Shown: positions 27,901 to 40,087, counted from the stretch's first letter. The stretch: DNA of 64,000 nucleotides from Carya illinoinensis (GCF_018687715.1 NC_056755.1:39799501-39863500), one strand, 5' to 3'. Numbers and translations: made by a program. The notes: generated from the sequence alone by a model not told the origin.

Positions 27901-30098
27901 AATGTTGTATGTGTCTTTTCACTCGAATGGGATACAGTGAATAAAATATTATTAGAATATTTTATTTTTAAAAAAATTATAAAATATATTTTATTTTAAA
28001 ATATTATATGTGAATAAAAAAATTGTAAAATTAAAATATTATTAGAATATAAATTTTACATATTATTTTTGTTTTGAGATTTGAAATAGTTGAATTGTTT
28101 TTTTTTATGTTTTATTTAGAAATTGGAGAAAATTGTAATATTTAGATAAAAAGTTAAAAATTTGAAAATAAAAAATATTCATATTTAAGTAATGTTTGAA
28201 TATTGAGATAAAACGTGATGAAATGTATTGAAATATTTTCAATATCCAAACAGAGCATTAAAAAAAGTTAAACATCTTAAAAAATGTTAAATATCAATGA
28301 GACAAACAAGGCCTAAACCTTTTGTTGTTAAATATAAACCAAATGATAAAATTTATTTATTCCCGCAAGTTTAAATTTTTAGAAGAAGTGATGATTTATC
28401 TTAAATTTAAACCCTGACTTCAATCACACCTGAAGGCAAAGAGTGTAAATGATTAAATTCACATATAATCATCAATGTTTAACTTTTGAAACAAGTTGTG
28501 GCTTTAACACTTGTATATACAAAGAGTAAAACATATATTTTTCCATCTCATATTGAACATGAGCAACACTAAAGTCAGATTTATATATAATTGCTCCATA
28601 TATTTTATACATCACACTATTATTTTACTATATAAGGTGTGACACATTTATCTTAATTGGATGATAAATAATCATCAAATAAAAGATAAAATCAAATTTT
28701 ATTATTTAAATAATGTAAATGATATGCTCTACATACTGACTTAAGAATAAAATAACTATTTTTTTTCATAGGAGAAGGTTGAGTTTAGTAGAGTGTTATA
28801 CATTTTTAATTCAAAAACTTTATATGCAATCACTTTTGCATACTATTTGCATATTCTACTGATGTAATTGGTCAAAAAAATTATTTTATATTAAAAAAAG
28901 TGATGCGGCCAATCACATCAATGGAGTGAGCAAGAAATACGAATGCCAAAATGACTACACATTAGATTTTTATTTTTCATGTGGGTCTCATATCTACTCA
29001 TTTTTTCAAAAGAATTACATGATACTTGCGCACTCACGATTGCATGTATATATCATTTCTCTTCAAAATAATCCTAGACCTTCTAGGATTTTTAATGGAA
29101 TCCTAAGAAACCTTACAACGTTAAACATTATTTTTGTGAAAATAATTATCCTGCTTAATTTTTTTAACAATGATAACATGTTTAAACAGAGGTAAAAATC
29201 ATAGATAAACTCAAATACACATATATGGGATAACAAATAGTTGATTATACACTCCTAATCGGCCAATCTAATGAGATAAAGAGTTTCTCTCTTATTCAAA
29301 TTAAACTATGGGGCATGTAACAATGTGCCTGCTTATAGGTTAATGAATATGTTGATTTTTTCTTTTTCACATCTTCAATTATGTTTTATGTATTCCTTTT
29401 TATTATTATTATATAAATGATGTGTTTTATGTAAAGAAATATTATTATGTATATATTCGCCTCCTCGAAAATAAATTCTTAACTCCGCCAACCATAAGAA
29501 ATAATACTATTGAAAGATAACCATAAAAATATTTTATAAAAGTAAATATATAAACGGATAGGATTTTATATATATGATACATCATATTTATTTGACAATA
29601 AATATAATTGAGACAACCTAGATTCGTAAAAAGATAAACAAAACGCGTGGATGCTATATTTATTGTTGTTAATAATTATATATATATAAATATGTATATA
29701 TATATATAATTATGTGACTTAATTTGAAAGCGAAAAAAACATAATGTATGAACTCTTTAACATCTATTAGGAGTCTAAAATTCATTTATTGTATTTATCA
29801 TATTTAAACCTCTTAGAGCTGATCTGACTCGAATCTTAAAACTTAGCAAGAGAGAAAAGTACAATATTTATAATTACGTACGTACTCTAGCAAGTTTTAG
29901 CACGACATTGTTATTGAATGTTCAATAAATATTGTAAGATGTATTTTAATATATTTATCTCTCTTCAACTCTATGCCTTATAATCATATAAAAACTCTAC
30001 ATAAGATCTAAATCCATATCTATATATCTAAATCTTAAATTTTGAAGAAATAAATGCGAGAGGAATTGCTTCCTCCCTGCATGTCTTATTAGCTAGGT
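27901..30098. other. Gene-free AT-rich DNA with MITE fragments
   Basis: 27925-28262 contains scrambled family A MITE sequence (GTGAATAAAATATTATTAGAATATT, then GATTTGAAATAGTTGAATTG, ending near TATCCAAACAGAGC). 28855-28945 is a copy of another small repeat (TTGGTCAAAAAAATTATTTTA...GGCCAATCACATCAATGGAG). Otherwise nothing coding. Confidence 0.5.
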
Positions 30099-30662
30099 CA
30101 CGTTTAGATGTTGAGATGATCTCAAATGATTTATGAATAGTAATAAAAAAGTAATTAATAGTTTATGAATAGTAATGAATTTTTTGTGAATAGCAATGAA
30201 CTACTTCACTTACCAAACACAATTATGTTTGGACGTTGAGATGAGTTGAGTTAAATTATGAATAGTAATATTTTATGAGTTCCATTGAGATGAGTTTAAC
30301 TTTTTAGATTGAAATATATTAAAACCTTGTTTGGTTGTAAAACTCAGCTGAGATCAATTCAGTTCAGTTTAATTTTAAACTGAATCTAATATCCAAACAC
30401 TCAACTCTTAAATTACTAAACTCATATTAACTCAAAACTCCCTTACATATGAGACCCACAACATTTTTCAATTTAACACATCTTTATACGAAGACCTACA
30501 ACTTTTTTCAATTTTTTATAAATAGTACTAAATTCATCTTAACATTCAAATACATCTAAACTTATTTTAGATGGACTCCACATAACTCACTTCACCTACT
30601 TGATTCACTATTATTTATAAAGAATTTAGCTCAATTCAATTCAGCTTAATATCCAAACGTAG
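30099..30662. mobile_element. MITE cluster with GTTTGGAT-type ends
   Basis: Starts CACGTTTAGATGTTGAGATGA and ends TCAGCTTAATATCCAAACGTAG, which are inverted relative to each other with mismatches. Internal copies of the ends (ATGTTTGGACGTTGAGATGAG near 30227 and CTTGTTTGGTTGTAAAACTCAGC near 30333) indicate nested or tandem copies. No ORF. Confidence 0.55.
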
Positions 30663-30683
30663 CTTAAATAGATTGAGATGAAT

Positions 30684-31037
30684 TAGGGGTGGGTAGAGGG
30701 GCCCCGCACCCCACTACCCCGCCCCTGCACGACGGGGCAAACAACACATCCTTGCATCTAATCCCCCTAGTAGGGTCGGGGGGCGGGGGGCAAGGAGGGC
30801 CCAACCCCGCCCCGCATTTCCCTTGCCCTTGCACGACAGGGCGGGCAACACCGCCCCGCATCTAGTCCCCCTAGCGGGGCCAGGGGGCGGGGAGAGCCCA
30901 ACCCCGCCCTGCATTTCCCCCGCTCCGCCCTCATCTATATATATATTATATATATAAAAACATAAATATTTATATATATACAAAACCATAAATATATGTT
31001 TATATATATAAATATATTTATATTTTACAAATTGTGT

Positions 31038-31079
<42 letters not shown>

Positions 31080-31462
31080 TACAATTTCTTAGACTTGTTC
31101 ACAAAGTGTGCATTAACAAATTTAAAAACTATATAGTTTAAAAACTACTACACTACAACTTACATAAAATATATATTAGCAAATTTAAAAATTATATCAT
31201 TTTTAAATTATAGTCATATTTACAAAATTTAAATTTAAAATTCAGATCTAAAAATAAATTTTTTATCACTTTTAGATCTAGAAATAATTTTTTAATATAG
31301 TTAAATGTAGTCTATATTTAAAATAAAAATTAGGCGAGACGATATCCACCCCGCCCCAGAATGTGAGAGCGGGTGGCGGGGAGGAAAATCTCACCCCCAC
31401 ACCATATGGGGTGGGGTGCGGAGAGGGGGCTACCCCGTACCGAATGGTGCGAGTCACCTCTA
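30684..31462. mobile_element. Non-autonomous hAT-like element with GC-rich ends
   Basis: The octamer AGATGAAT occurs at 30676-30683 and again at 31463-31470, a perfect 8-bp target duplication. The 779-bp element between them starts TAGGGGTG and ends CACCTCTA, inverted at seven of eight positions, the pattern of hAT elements. Both subterminal regions are very GC-rich (GGGGCGGGG-type repeats, about 30690-30930 and 31345-31435) and the centre is AT-rich with (TA)n. No transposase reading frame. Confidence 0.85.
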
Positions 31463-32137
31463 AGATGAATTTATCATTTTTAAAAAAATTAAAAAAATAG
31501 TGAATCTTTTCAATTGTAACGCATGGAATTTGGGAAATCGTAGGAACAAGAAATTCAACAACGGCCCTAGTCATGTTGACTTTTGAGAGCAATAACTTAG
31601 TTATAATGCTACCCATTATGGCATTAAATACATCATTCCATTGGGAATGCGGAGTGACATTTATTTTTTATTGAAGTTTCACTTCAGGGACTGTGACGGC
31701 CGCTTTTATATATGTTGCAGTGTAGAATCTGGATTCCTTCGAATAGAACTATTTTCTTTTTTACCAAAACAAAAAAACCTATATTTCTTAGATTCCAAAA
31801 CATGCTTATTGATCCTTATTTCTTAGGTTTCAAAGCACTTCTCTTTTTGAAAAAGTGGTAAACTCATAAACTACCTTTTAACGTTTCTTTGATTTCTATC
31901 ACAAAATAAGTGACGGGAAATATGTATAGGAAAGATGCTGCTGCATGCATCGAAAAAGGGTATCGCGCGAGTCTTTTTACCGGTATTGTTTGCACTTTAC
32001 TATTTTTATTTTTGCTTTTTTTAAACATTTCCTTTTTAAAAAAATTACAATCTCATTAAAAATATACTTCTTTAATTATTAAATAAAAAATAAAAAAATA
32101 CAATTCAATATAAATTCTCGAGAGATTTACTATGCAT

Positions 32138-32262
32138 CAGCCACTATTCATTTTCACACTACACACTTATAGTTTTTTATAAGATGATGCTTTTTATAAG
32201 ATATATGAATATTTTTTATAAGATGTGTGGTGTAGAGTGGTAAACAGTAATTGATGAGAAGA
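32138..32262. mobile_element. Small hairpin MITE
   Basis: TTTTCACACTACACACTTAT on the left pairs with ATAAGATGTGTGGTGTAGAG on the right, and the pairing continues outward with mismatches (CATCAGCCACTATTCA and AACAGTAATTGATGAG). TTTTTTATAAGATG recurs inside. The inner stem resembles the ends of 3985-4133. Confidence 0.55.
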
Positions 32263-33389
32263 ATTTTTTAATTTTCGGTACACATCCTCGGTTGCTTTAT
32301 AATTTTCCAGATAGGAAAGGAGTACTAATTTACATTACAACTCATCTATAGGCGCTCAAAATTATTAGATGTATAATTGGACCTTCCACTTATTATGTCA
32401 TAAGAAATTAAAAAAAGTAATCATTTCGCCGTGGCGTTTCAACTATGGGTGAATATCTTCATTTACCTGTCATTCGAAAAGAAAGGAAAATTCTTCTTAT
32501 AAGCAAATTTATGCACCAAATGACGCATCAATATTAATATATAAAGCAATAAAACAGTATGAATTGAAAATAAAAATAATTTTTATGAGATAGAAAAAAA
32601 AAAATTTCTCTTAATTTTATTTTTTGGATAAAAAAATCGATGGTGCACAATTTAATTTGTCAAATTGCTTGTTATAACTAGGAAGACTTGTATACTTTTT
32701 ATATAGTTAGTCAAATCTCAAGTGAATTCATGAATTAATGGTTGAGAGATACGTCTACACTTTTTGGATTTATCATATCTTCGTAAATAGTGATAATTAT
32801 ATATTATTATAGGGTCTATATATACACCTTTACCCTTGAATGCAGCCAAAATTTCACAATGATTTTATTTTCAACCTCTTATCTTCAAGATTTGTGGAGT
32901 TTGGCATTCTTTCATTTAAGTTAGTGCAAGTCACTTAAAATTCTTTGTTTCATTTTTTTTTTTTTTTTTTAAATCTTGGCAACACTCTAAAGTCTAAACG
33001 GATAACCATTTCATTTAATTGGGATTAAAGTTTGGATTTATTTCCCACACAAATCCACAATTCATGTATTCAATCTTCTTAGGCAATCAGAAAATAAAAC
33101 CAATAATTAATAGATAATGTCCCACAGACAAAAGCCATTGATGAGAGCCATCGATTTTTATTTATTTATTTTGTGATTAAGAAAGCGTTTTTAAATAATA
33201 TTATGATTTTTTTTTTAAAAATATTTAAAGATATAAAAAACAATCTATGAAAAAGAAAAAAAAAAAGAGTTAAATAACCTATTCGATGGCAACATCCGGG
33301 GCTTTTGTTTGTCGTTGTAGCAGGATTCATAATTAATTAATGTTTTCAATTTTCTTACGCAATGAAAAATAAAACCAATAATTACCTGT

Positions 33390-33582
33390 GTGGTTATTGA
33401 GATGAGATGAGACTCATCTCAATACAATTATTATAAATTTTTAAAAGTCTCACACAAATATAATAAATAATTCAATTTTTTTAAATTTTAAAATAAAAAA
33501 TCTATTAAAAAATTATATTATAATAATATTTTATTTAATTTTCAACTTTTATCTCATATTATTTCATCTAACGAAACAAGGA
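33390..33582. mobile_element. MITE, family A copy
   Basis: Reverse-oriented family A core (AATATAATAAATAATTCAATTTTTTTAAA, ...AATAATATTTTATTTAATTTTCAACTTTTATCTCAT) between GTGTGGTTATTGAGATGAG and TTATTTCATCTAACGAAAC. Confidence 0.6.
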
Positions 33583-34460
33583 GTGCGAACATTGTATGGA
33601 ACAAAAGCTTTTTGTGATATTTATTTCAAGGGATATCGAAAAAGTGTTCAAATATAATGATATAAGAGCAAGATGTTCATTTAGTATATACATGTATATT
33701 TGATCGAAATTCACAACCAAAAAATAAATCATACTTCACTAATTTGAGAAAACATTTTTTTTTAAAAGTAAAAATATAAAAATATTAACAAGTGAAAACA
33801 ACGAAATTATACGAAACACATTTTATAAGAATATTACATCGAGTCTCCCTTATCTTTTGGTTGCAGGAGTACGAAACACGTTCCAAAGATAACGAATAAA
33901 ATGTGCAAAATATCACTTATATGTAACACATTGGCAACTCGTTGACTCGGCATTTTGTTACAATGAATGTAAAGTGGAAAGATAAGATGAGAATGCACGT
34001 ACTTATGCACCCCTACATCAAGACATTTTTTACAATTTGGAAAGACTTGGATACAACATGTGGATCACACTGTATATGAAGTTGGGTGTTCATGACTCAT
34101 GGACAATATTCAATATTGTGGAGTCTGACAAATGTATCCATGTCTCTCAAACTGTAGAAGTACTTGGGTCGAAAGAATCTTGTTGGAGTGATGAGATTCG
34201 GCTGAAATCCATAAATCCTTCATAAGAGAGGAAGCAAAACTAGTAAACTAGGTCATTGAGTTTTATCATTCCTACACTTTCAATTTAAAAATGTCATTTA
34301 AAGATTAAAAAATTCTAAAAAATATTTCAATTTAAAATAAATATCATTTTTAGTATCTAATTCCAATTTAAATTAAAATTAAGTAGGGATTTTCGTTACA
34401 AGTTGTTGATTTTTTTAAAGAACGCTTTCTTAAATTTAGAAGTAAAATACAATTAAAGGC

Positions 34461-34690
34461 TTGTTTGGGGCTGCGTTAGGGGTTATACAAAGTGCTTAAA
34501 TAATTTCAAAAGCTCTTTAATAATAAAATTAGGTTATTTGATTGTACGTTATATATTAAAATACTTTTTAATATAAAAAAATTAAGTACGTTTAAGGAAA
34601 AATATTATTTTCTCAAATATGATTTTTCAAATAATGTGGAACGCAATCCTAATTTTAAAGAAGACTATCAATGAATGAAAATATACATAT
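34461..34690 (-). mobile_element. Family C TIR element, first half, interrupted by the LARD
   Basis: Starts TTGTTTGGGGCTGCGTTAGG. Its reverse complement aligns with the second half of the family C copy at 44665-45144: ATTTTC...CATTGATAGT, then CATATTTGAGAAAA, and a common 3' end with AAACTTTT or GAGCTTTT followed by a Gly-like GATTATTTAA(A/G)CACTTT. The missing half continues at 43813 beyond the retrotransposon. Confidence 0.7.
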
Positions 34691-37600
34691 TGTAACAGCC
34701 CGCTAGAAATTCAATTGTGGAATTTCTTTTGAACTTAGGAACCTCGTGAAAACCCCATAAGTTTTCACGAATCCATTAATCGTATAGGTTTTTGTCTAAC
34801 TACATAGTTAGTGTTATTATTTACTATGGTATCAGAAGTGTGTTTTTGATTATTTGAGATAGTTAGAAGTGTCAAAATGTATTATGGTTTGTGCCATTAG
34901 ACTCAGAGGGTTATTTAAAGTCTTATGGCGCAATAACATTTTTTCATATTTTCGGACAAAACGTCTGTTCAAAACTGTAGATATTATTAGATAAAAAGAA
35001 ATATCTTGAGGTAATTTTCATGAATATTATTGGGTAAAAATATTTTGAATTGATTTTATAAATATTATTAGATAAAAATATCTTAAGTTGATTTTTTGTA
35101 GATACTATTTGATAGAATATTATGAGATAATCTTTTATAGATATTTTGGGTAGGAGAAAACTACACTCAACTCTCAACTCCAGCCACATCTCTTCCATAT
35201 CTCATCCATAAGTATCTCCAGCCACCTCTCCCCACGAAATTATCTTCATTTACACTTTCCATTGAAATAAAATCAAACACTCTCTCGGACAGCTTTTAGG
35301 AGGTCTTTTGCACACCCATTTCGAAGCTTTTGTAAGTATTTTATCATAAAGTCTCCTTCATATAAGTTGTTCCTTTTTTAGTCTAGTTTACTTGGATATC
35401 TTATTTGTCCCATTTGAAGATCATTTAGTCAGTTAAATATTGTATAAACTATAGAAAGGTCATTCTGGGAGATAAATGGAGAATATGTTATAGTTTGGAG
35501 TTTTTGACCAAGCTAATGGATAGATATTGGTCCGAAATTTTTATGGAGTATTGTTAACATGTGTATATGATTATTGGTTGAGGATTTTTGCATGATTAAA
35601 GGTTTTGATGAAAGATTTTCTTAGATTTAGAAACTTAGAAACTGGAAGAGGAAAAACAGTTTCTGTTTTGAGAAAGTTTAACTCTTTGGTGGTCTAAACC
35701 TATTCCAATGACTTTGATAATTTTATTGGAGGATCCTAAGCATCTTATATACATGTTATATTATTATTTTAAAGATATTTGATGTTAGTTTCAAAGATAT
35801 AAAATTTTACGCAAAGAGATATTCAGATAAGCCAAAATGTGGATATTCTTGGCTAAATTTATGTTTTGATTAATTTCTAGCCATGTGATCTTGAATTAGA
35901 AGCTTATATATATTTTAGGACATCTTTTTAAACCATGTGATGGTTTGGTTTGAAGATCATACATTTATAAGTCATAGATCAAGAGATTTATCAAAACTAG
36001 TTGAGGAAAAAGTTTCTGTTTTTGGACTAAGTGTAAAGCCAAAAACTCCAAATGTTATTTTGTGATTTTGGTGACTTTAGTTTGATAATTTAAAACATGG
36101 TTGATGTTAGGATGATATTATGAATATGTTAGAAGTAAGATTTGATTTTTGAAATTCTTGGAGATGTTTTGATTTAAAATCAAAACTTGTGATTCAAGTG
36201 CTTGGATCTTTTTACAAAAAAAGTTTGGTGTTGATTATTAGCTTTTTCTAAATGGATGCTTTAAGTATGGTTTTGAACTTAGGATTGGAAGATGTTTGTT
36301 GCAAAAATTTTGGTTTAAGTATGAGTTTTGAAGTTGGAAGGAATTGCAACAAAAATCAAGGGAAATAGCCTATGGATGTTTCGGCCATAGTGTGTTTTTC
36401 ATAGTTGTGTTTTGTTTTAAATTTTTCTGAGTTGATATTTAAGTTTAGGACAAAATTTACATGAGAAATGTAAATTTTGGAAACTTTTGGAGTTAGTATG
36501 CAAAATCCTTAAGTTATGGGTAAAACGGTCATTTTCCCATATGTAGAGAGTAAAATGAAAATTTTACTATTTAAATTAGTATTTTCCATATTTCAAATTA
36601 TTAGTGATTTAGTTCTAACTTTTAGAATCACTAATTACAGTTTCTCGTGATCGCACTTGAAGTTTTATAAAAAACGCGGAGATCGAGGTAAGTTAGCTTT
36701 TAACTTACTAGCAGTCTACTGTGTATGTGTGCTAAGTAAAGGAACTACAGTGTATGTATGTGTGTTATCATATATGTCATGCCATGCCAAGTTATCACGT
36801 AATTGTCTATTATACAGAATTTATTCTGTCATCAATTTTTATCTGTTACATAATATATTCTGTCATGTATTACTGTACCTTACAAGTACGTGATGCTAAG
36901 TATGTCATCTATTACATGTATGTCAAGTCATGTAATATTCACTGTTGCAAGTATGTCATGTTAAATATGTTGTCTATTATATGTTATGCCATGTTACGAA
37001 ATGTTTCTATCTCAAGTTAGTCATGTATTTCAAGTTATGTTCAAGTCACGTTATGTTACGTCAGGGTTTTAGTCATTTCCTATTCCAGTCACGTTTCATC
37101 TTGATTACTTATGTATGGGGTCACAGCAATTGTGGCGCATACACTACGTGAGACACAGCAATTGTGACACGTAGAATACATGGGGCCACAACAACTGTGG
37201 AGTATGTATTTAAGCAGTTAAAGAATAAGTTTCCGTAGAATACATTGGGCCACAACAATTGTGGAGTATGTATTTACACGTAGAATACATGGGGCCACAA
37301 CAACTGTGGAGTATGTATTTTTCATGTTAAGTCAAGTTTGTGTAGAATACATGGGGCCACAACAACTGTGGAGTATGTATTTACACGTAAAATACATAGG
37401 GCCACAACAACTGTGGAGTATGTATTTTTCATGTTAATTCAAGTTTCAAAACAAGTTCATGCTAAGTCAAGTTTCAGATCAAGTTCATGTCAAGTCAAGT
37501 TCAGTTCATGTTTCAATTTAAGTTATGTCAATTATGCTATGTTGTATTCCAAGTTATGCTTTAATTACTTATGAATTTGATTATGCATTTATGCTTTTAC

Positions 37601-38119
37601 TGTCATCCATGCATCATTAGCTTGTGTGGAAGTTTTTTGTTAACTTATTGAGATTTGTAATCAAATCTCATTTTGGTAGTCCCAACTACCATTTCTCCCG
37701 AATGGTGGATCTTGTTACAGGACCTGAAGGAGAATCAGGAGCTGATCAACTAGACACAATTGACTAAGTGACGGTACGACATAAATGTTGATATAGTAAT
37801 TAACGTAAATTACTACTTGTACGATTGAGTTGCATCTCTACTACTTTTTGGATCATAACCATTTTGGACTAGTGTTGTGATCTTAGTTGTTCAATGAATT
37901 TTTATGTATGAAGTATGTTTTAAGCATTTGGGATATTTTCAATTTGGTGCATAGTATTGCTAAAGAAAAAATTTATCCGCTGCGAATATTGCATATTGTT
38001 AGATGCATGTTAGGAATATTGCATCTTATATATCATGAACGGAGGCAGGTAACCTTGTGTTGCATGTCTCGACGCTTCAAATGTCCGTCCGATCCCAAAC
38101 GGAATTTGGGGGCGTCACA
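34691..38119 (+). repeat. 5' LTR of the LARD
   Basis: Unusually long LTR, TG...CA ends. No convincing reading frame: the short open stretches inside are repeated in the other LTR but look like chance. From about 36770 to 37560 it is built from degenerate short repeats (TCAAGTCATG, TCAAGTTATG, TATGTCATG) around a tandem hairpin array. Confidence 0.93.
37175..37426 (+). repeat. Tandem hairpin units x5 in the 5' LTR
   Basis: Units start at 37175, 37239, 37284, 37346 and 37391. Each reads AATACAT-GGGG-CCACA-ACAAC-TGTGG-AGT-ATGTATT, so outer AATACAT/ATGTATT and inner CCACA/TGTGG arms are complementary. Spacers between units vary (ACACGTAG or TTCATGTTAAGTCAAGTTTG types). Two more diverged units with a CAGCAATTGTG core lie just upstream (about 37120-37170). 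Confidence 0.9.
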
Positions 38120-38122
38120 GGG

Positions 38123-38134
38123 TGGTATCAGAGC
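38123..38134 (+). other. Primer-binding site, initiator-Met tRNA type
   Basis: TGGTATCAGAGC, the standard complement of the 3' end of plant tRNA-iMet, three bases after the 5' LTR end. Confidence 0.93.
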
Positions 38135-38245
38135 AATACGTCTCTGGGCAGTAAATCCACATGTCCTTAGGAAATGCATCAAACATTAGACTTGAAATTT
38201 TAGTCGTCAGTAGGCTTGAATTTTTTAAGGTATGAAAGGTAGTAT

Positions 38246-39160
38246 GTGGTTTTAATACATATACTCGTGTGTTTCAAGAAGGGACACATGACTCGTGATA
38301 GAATACCTCGGAATCCTAAAGGAGATAACAATCAAGAGGATCAGAATTTTCCGATGGATGAAGGATTAGTTGAGGTGAACATAGTTAACGTTGATCTGAT
38401 TGCAATTGATGGTAGTATTGCATTATTGTTATTTTGAAGTAGGTCAAGTCATTGGGGTTGGTAAATTGTACATTGTTTGATTCAAACGAGTCATTGTTTC
38501 TATTAATTGTGGTAGTGCTTGAGAATTCAACTTGGAAGCTGAATTGTTACCCTTGTGGTAAGAGTAACAATTTTCATTAGAAGTATTATTGTTCATACCA
38601 ATGTAGACATAGAATACATTTTAGTAATATGAGAAAGGATATGTAGGATTGATGAATGGTATTCCACATATTTGGAGGATTGTTTTGATTCTGAGAATAT
38701 GATAGAAATTGTGTTTGGAAGAGTAATTTGATTAGGAGAAGCTTTAGCCTTAGTAGGATTCATTTATGATAATAGTATTACCACGCCGCCAATAAATGAT
38801 TTCTGGCAAAGCACTATCTTTATGGATACATAGATCGATCTTCTTTTGAAGACTATTATATGGAGAGTAAAATCTTAGTCTTGAGGATTTATGTGAACAT
38901 TAGGAACAAATCATTTAGAGTTAGAATAATTGATAACTCATGATGGATAGAAGAGTTATGACAATCATAAGAGAGAAAGTCTCAAGTTTAAGTTATTAAC
39001 TGGTCAGTTATCGAAGTACCACCTAGGAAGATGACTGATTGTTGCGATTATAAAGAAGTAAGTTAGTCCTAGACCAGTAGAACTCCTTGAGGTTTTTATT
39101 AACTTGAAGATTACTGAGAGTTTGGATATGCATGATTAAATGCATATTTATATGACTCAT
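38246..39160 (+). pseudogene. Gag nucleocapsid and pol remnants of the LARD
   Basis: At 38264-38320 a frame reads VCFKKGHMTRDRIP, a shortened CCHC zinc knuckle (norm CFKCGKKGHMTRDCP), with the middle Cys-Gly lost and the last Cys changed to Arg. Around 39010-39075 a frame reads MTDCCDYKEVS where Gypsy reverse transcriptase has MRLCIDYRELN. Between and after these there are many stops. The knuckle is convincing; the reverse transcriptase trace is weak. Confidence 0.55.
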
Positions 39161-39265
39161 TGGATCATGTCATATATATGAAAATCTCTGAAAGAAATAA
39201 AATGGAGCACATAAAACATCTACCAGAAGATAGAAACACAAATATGAATATTTGTGAAGTATTAT

Positions 39266-39271
39266 TTTATT
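39266..39271 (-). terminator. AATAAA poly(A) signal of the antisense ORF
   Basis: AATAAA on the minus strand, about 15 bases after the stop codon of the 142-codon ORF. Position suits a short 3' untranslated region. Confidence 0.45.
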
Positions 39272-39285
39272 ATCATAAAACAAAA

Positions 39286-39714
39286 TTACAGAAATTTGAG
39301 GCTCTTTGCCTCAATCTTTAAACGCTCTTGCTCTTCAAAAATCTGCATGCCTTTCCTATCTAAAGGAGTAGCCACTCGAAAAGAAGAGTTAAGCAAAGAT
39401 TTTAAATCTCTGTTCTCTCGCTTTACTGCTTCTATCTTCATGTTGGATTCTATAAGAAGCCTCTGAATGATAGAAATTTTCTCGTGGAGTTTGTCAACCC
39501 CACCAGTCCTGGATTGCAGTCGCTGAGAATATGCGACAATGGCTGATGAGTATCGAGTACCGAGACTCACAAGCTCGTAGATAAGTTCATTATCTGACTT
39601 ATTAGTCAGATCATTATTGGATTGCATTATAGCACCTACGGAAGAAGCATAAACAACTGGTGAATGAGGTGCAGAATACCTCATGTTTTGGTAATGAGAA
39701 GATTGCTGAGTCAT
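39286..39714 (-). CDS. Antisense 142-codon ORF in the LARD, unknown function
   Basis: I do not recognise this protein. It runs opposite to the element. The N-terminus is polar (TQQSSHYQNMRYSAPHSP), the middle has charged and hydrophobic alternation, and residues about 70-112 (VDKLHEKISIIQRLL..SNMKIEAVKRENRDLKSLL) look like a coiled coil; a second short helix-like segment (FEEQERLKIEAKSL) ends it. No zinc finger, membrane segment or catalytic motif is visible. A TATA box lies about 100 bases upstream and AATAAA just downstream, so it has the outline of a complete small gene. Candidates: an antisense accessory ORF of the retrotransposon, a captured host gene, or a relict of an endogenous pararetrovirus coat-associated or similar coiled-coil protein. 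None is shown. Confidence 0.6.
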   Translation of the reverse strand: MTQQSSHYQNMRYSAPHSPVVYASSVGAIMQSNNDLTNKSDNELIYELVSLGTRYSSAIVAYSQRLQSRTGGVDKLHEKISIIQRLLIESNMKIEAVKRENRDLKSLLNSSFRVATPLDRKGMQIFEEQERLKIEAKSLKFL

Positions 39715-39814
39715 TGCAAAGTGAGTAAGCAGAAAGAGATTGCAGAGTAAGAATGCAGACTAATTTCAGAAAAGTGAAGAAGATGAGATGAGAAAGAAGA
39801 TGAACTGAATAATT

Positions 39815-39823
39815 CTTTTATAG
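39815..39823 (-). promoter_or_regulatory. TATA box of the antisense ORF
   Basis: CTATAAAAG on the minus strand, about 100 bases upstream of the ATG at 39714, followed by a CT-rich leader. Core promoter role is inferred from spacing. Confidence 0.6.
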
Positions 39824-39880
39824 AGAAAATTATGACAAATCATCTCTCGTGAATCATTTCTCTACAAGAGACAAGAGCAA

Positions 39881-39995
39881 TGTAGTATCATAGCTGCGGT
39901 GTCTGACAATTACAGAAGAACAAAGTAGTGTCGTAACTATGCGGCGCCTGACAACTACAGAAGACCTATAAAAATCATGAGGATCATAGTTGTCT
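39881..39995 (-). repeat. Direct repeats upstream of the antisense TATA box
   Basis: Two units of about 45 bp (39881-39925 and 39926-39966) share, on the plus strand, AGTRTCRTA, TGCGG and CTGACAAYTACAGAAGA. A third partial unit (GGATCATAGTTGTCTG) follows at 39980-39995. Their place 60-180 bases upstream of the TATA box suggests enhancer repeats. Confidence 0.65.
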
Positions 39996-40022
39996 GGTCT
40001 AAAACAGAGTGCCACCGATTTT

Positions 40023-40026
<4 letters not shown>

Positions 40027-40087
<61 letters not shown>

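Larger units (their letters stand above)
31463..34460. other. Gene-free AT-rich DNA with small MITEs
   Basis: Contains a hairpin MITE at 32138-32262 and a family A MITE at 33390-33582 (listed separately). A short open stretch at 34037-34225 has no recognisable relatives. T-tract at about 32949-32970. No gene recognised. Confidence 0.5.

Noticed and set aside
36754..37020. 88-codon ORF repeated exactly at 42492-42758
   Set aside because: Repetition is only because both lie in the LTRs; the translation is Tyr/Cys/Ile-rich low complexity with no domain, built from short repeats.
37175..37426. Regularly repeated palindromic units resembling a CRISPR array
   Set aside because: Plant nuclear LTR sequence, variable spacing with related spacers, no cas genes; they are tandem LTR repeats.
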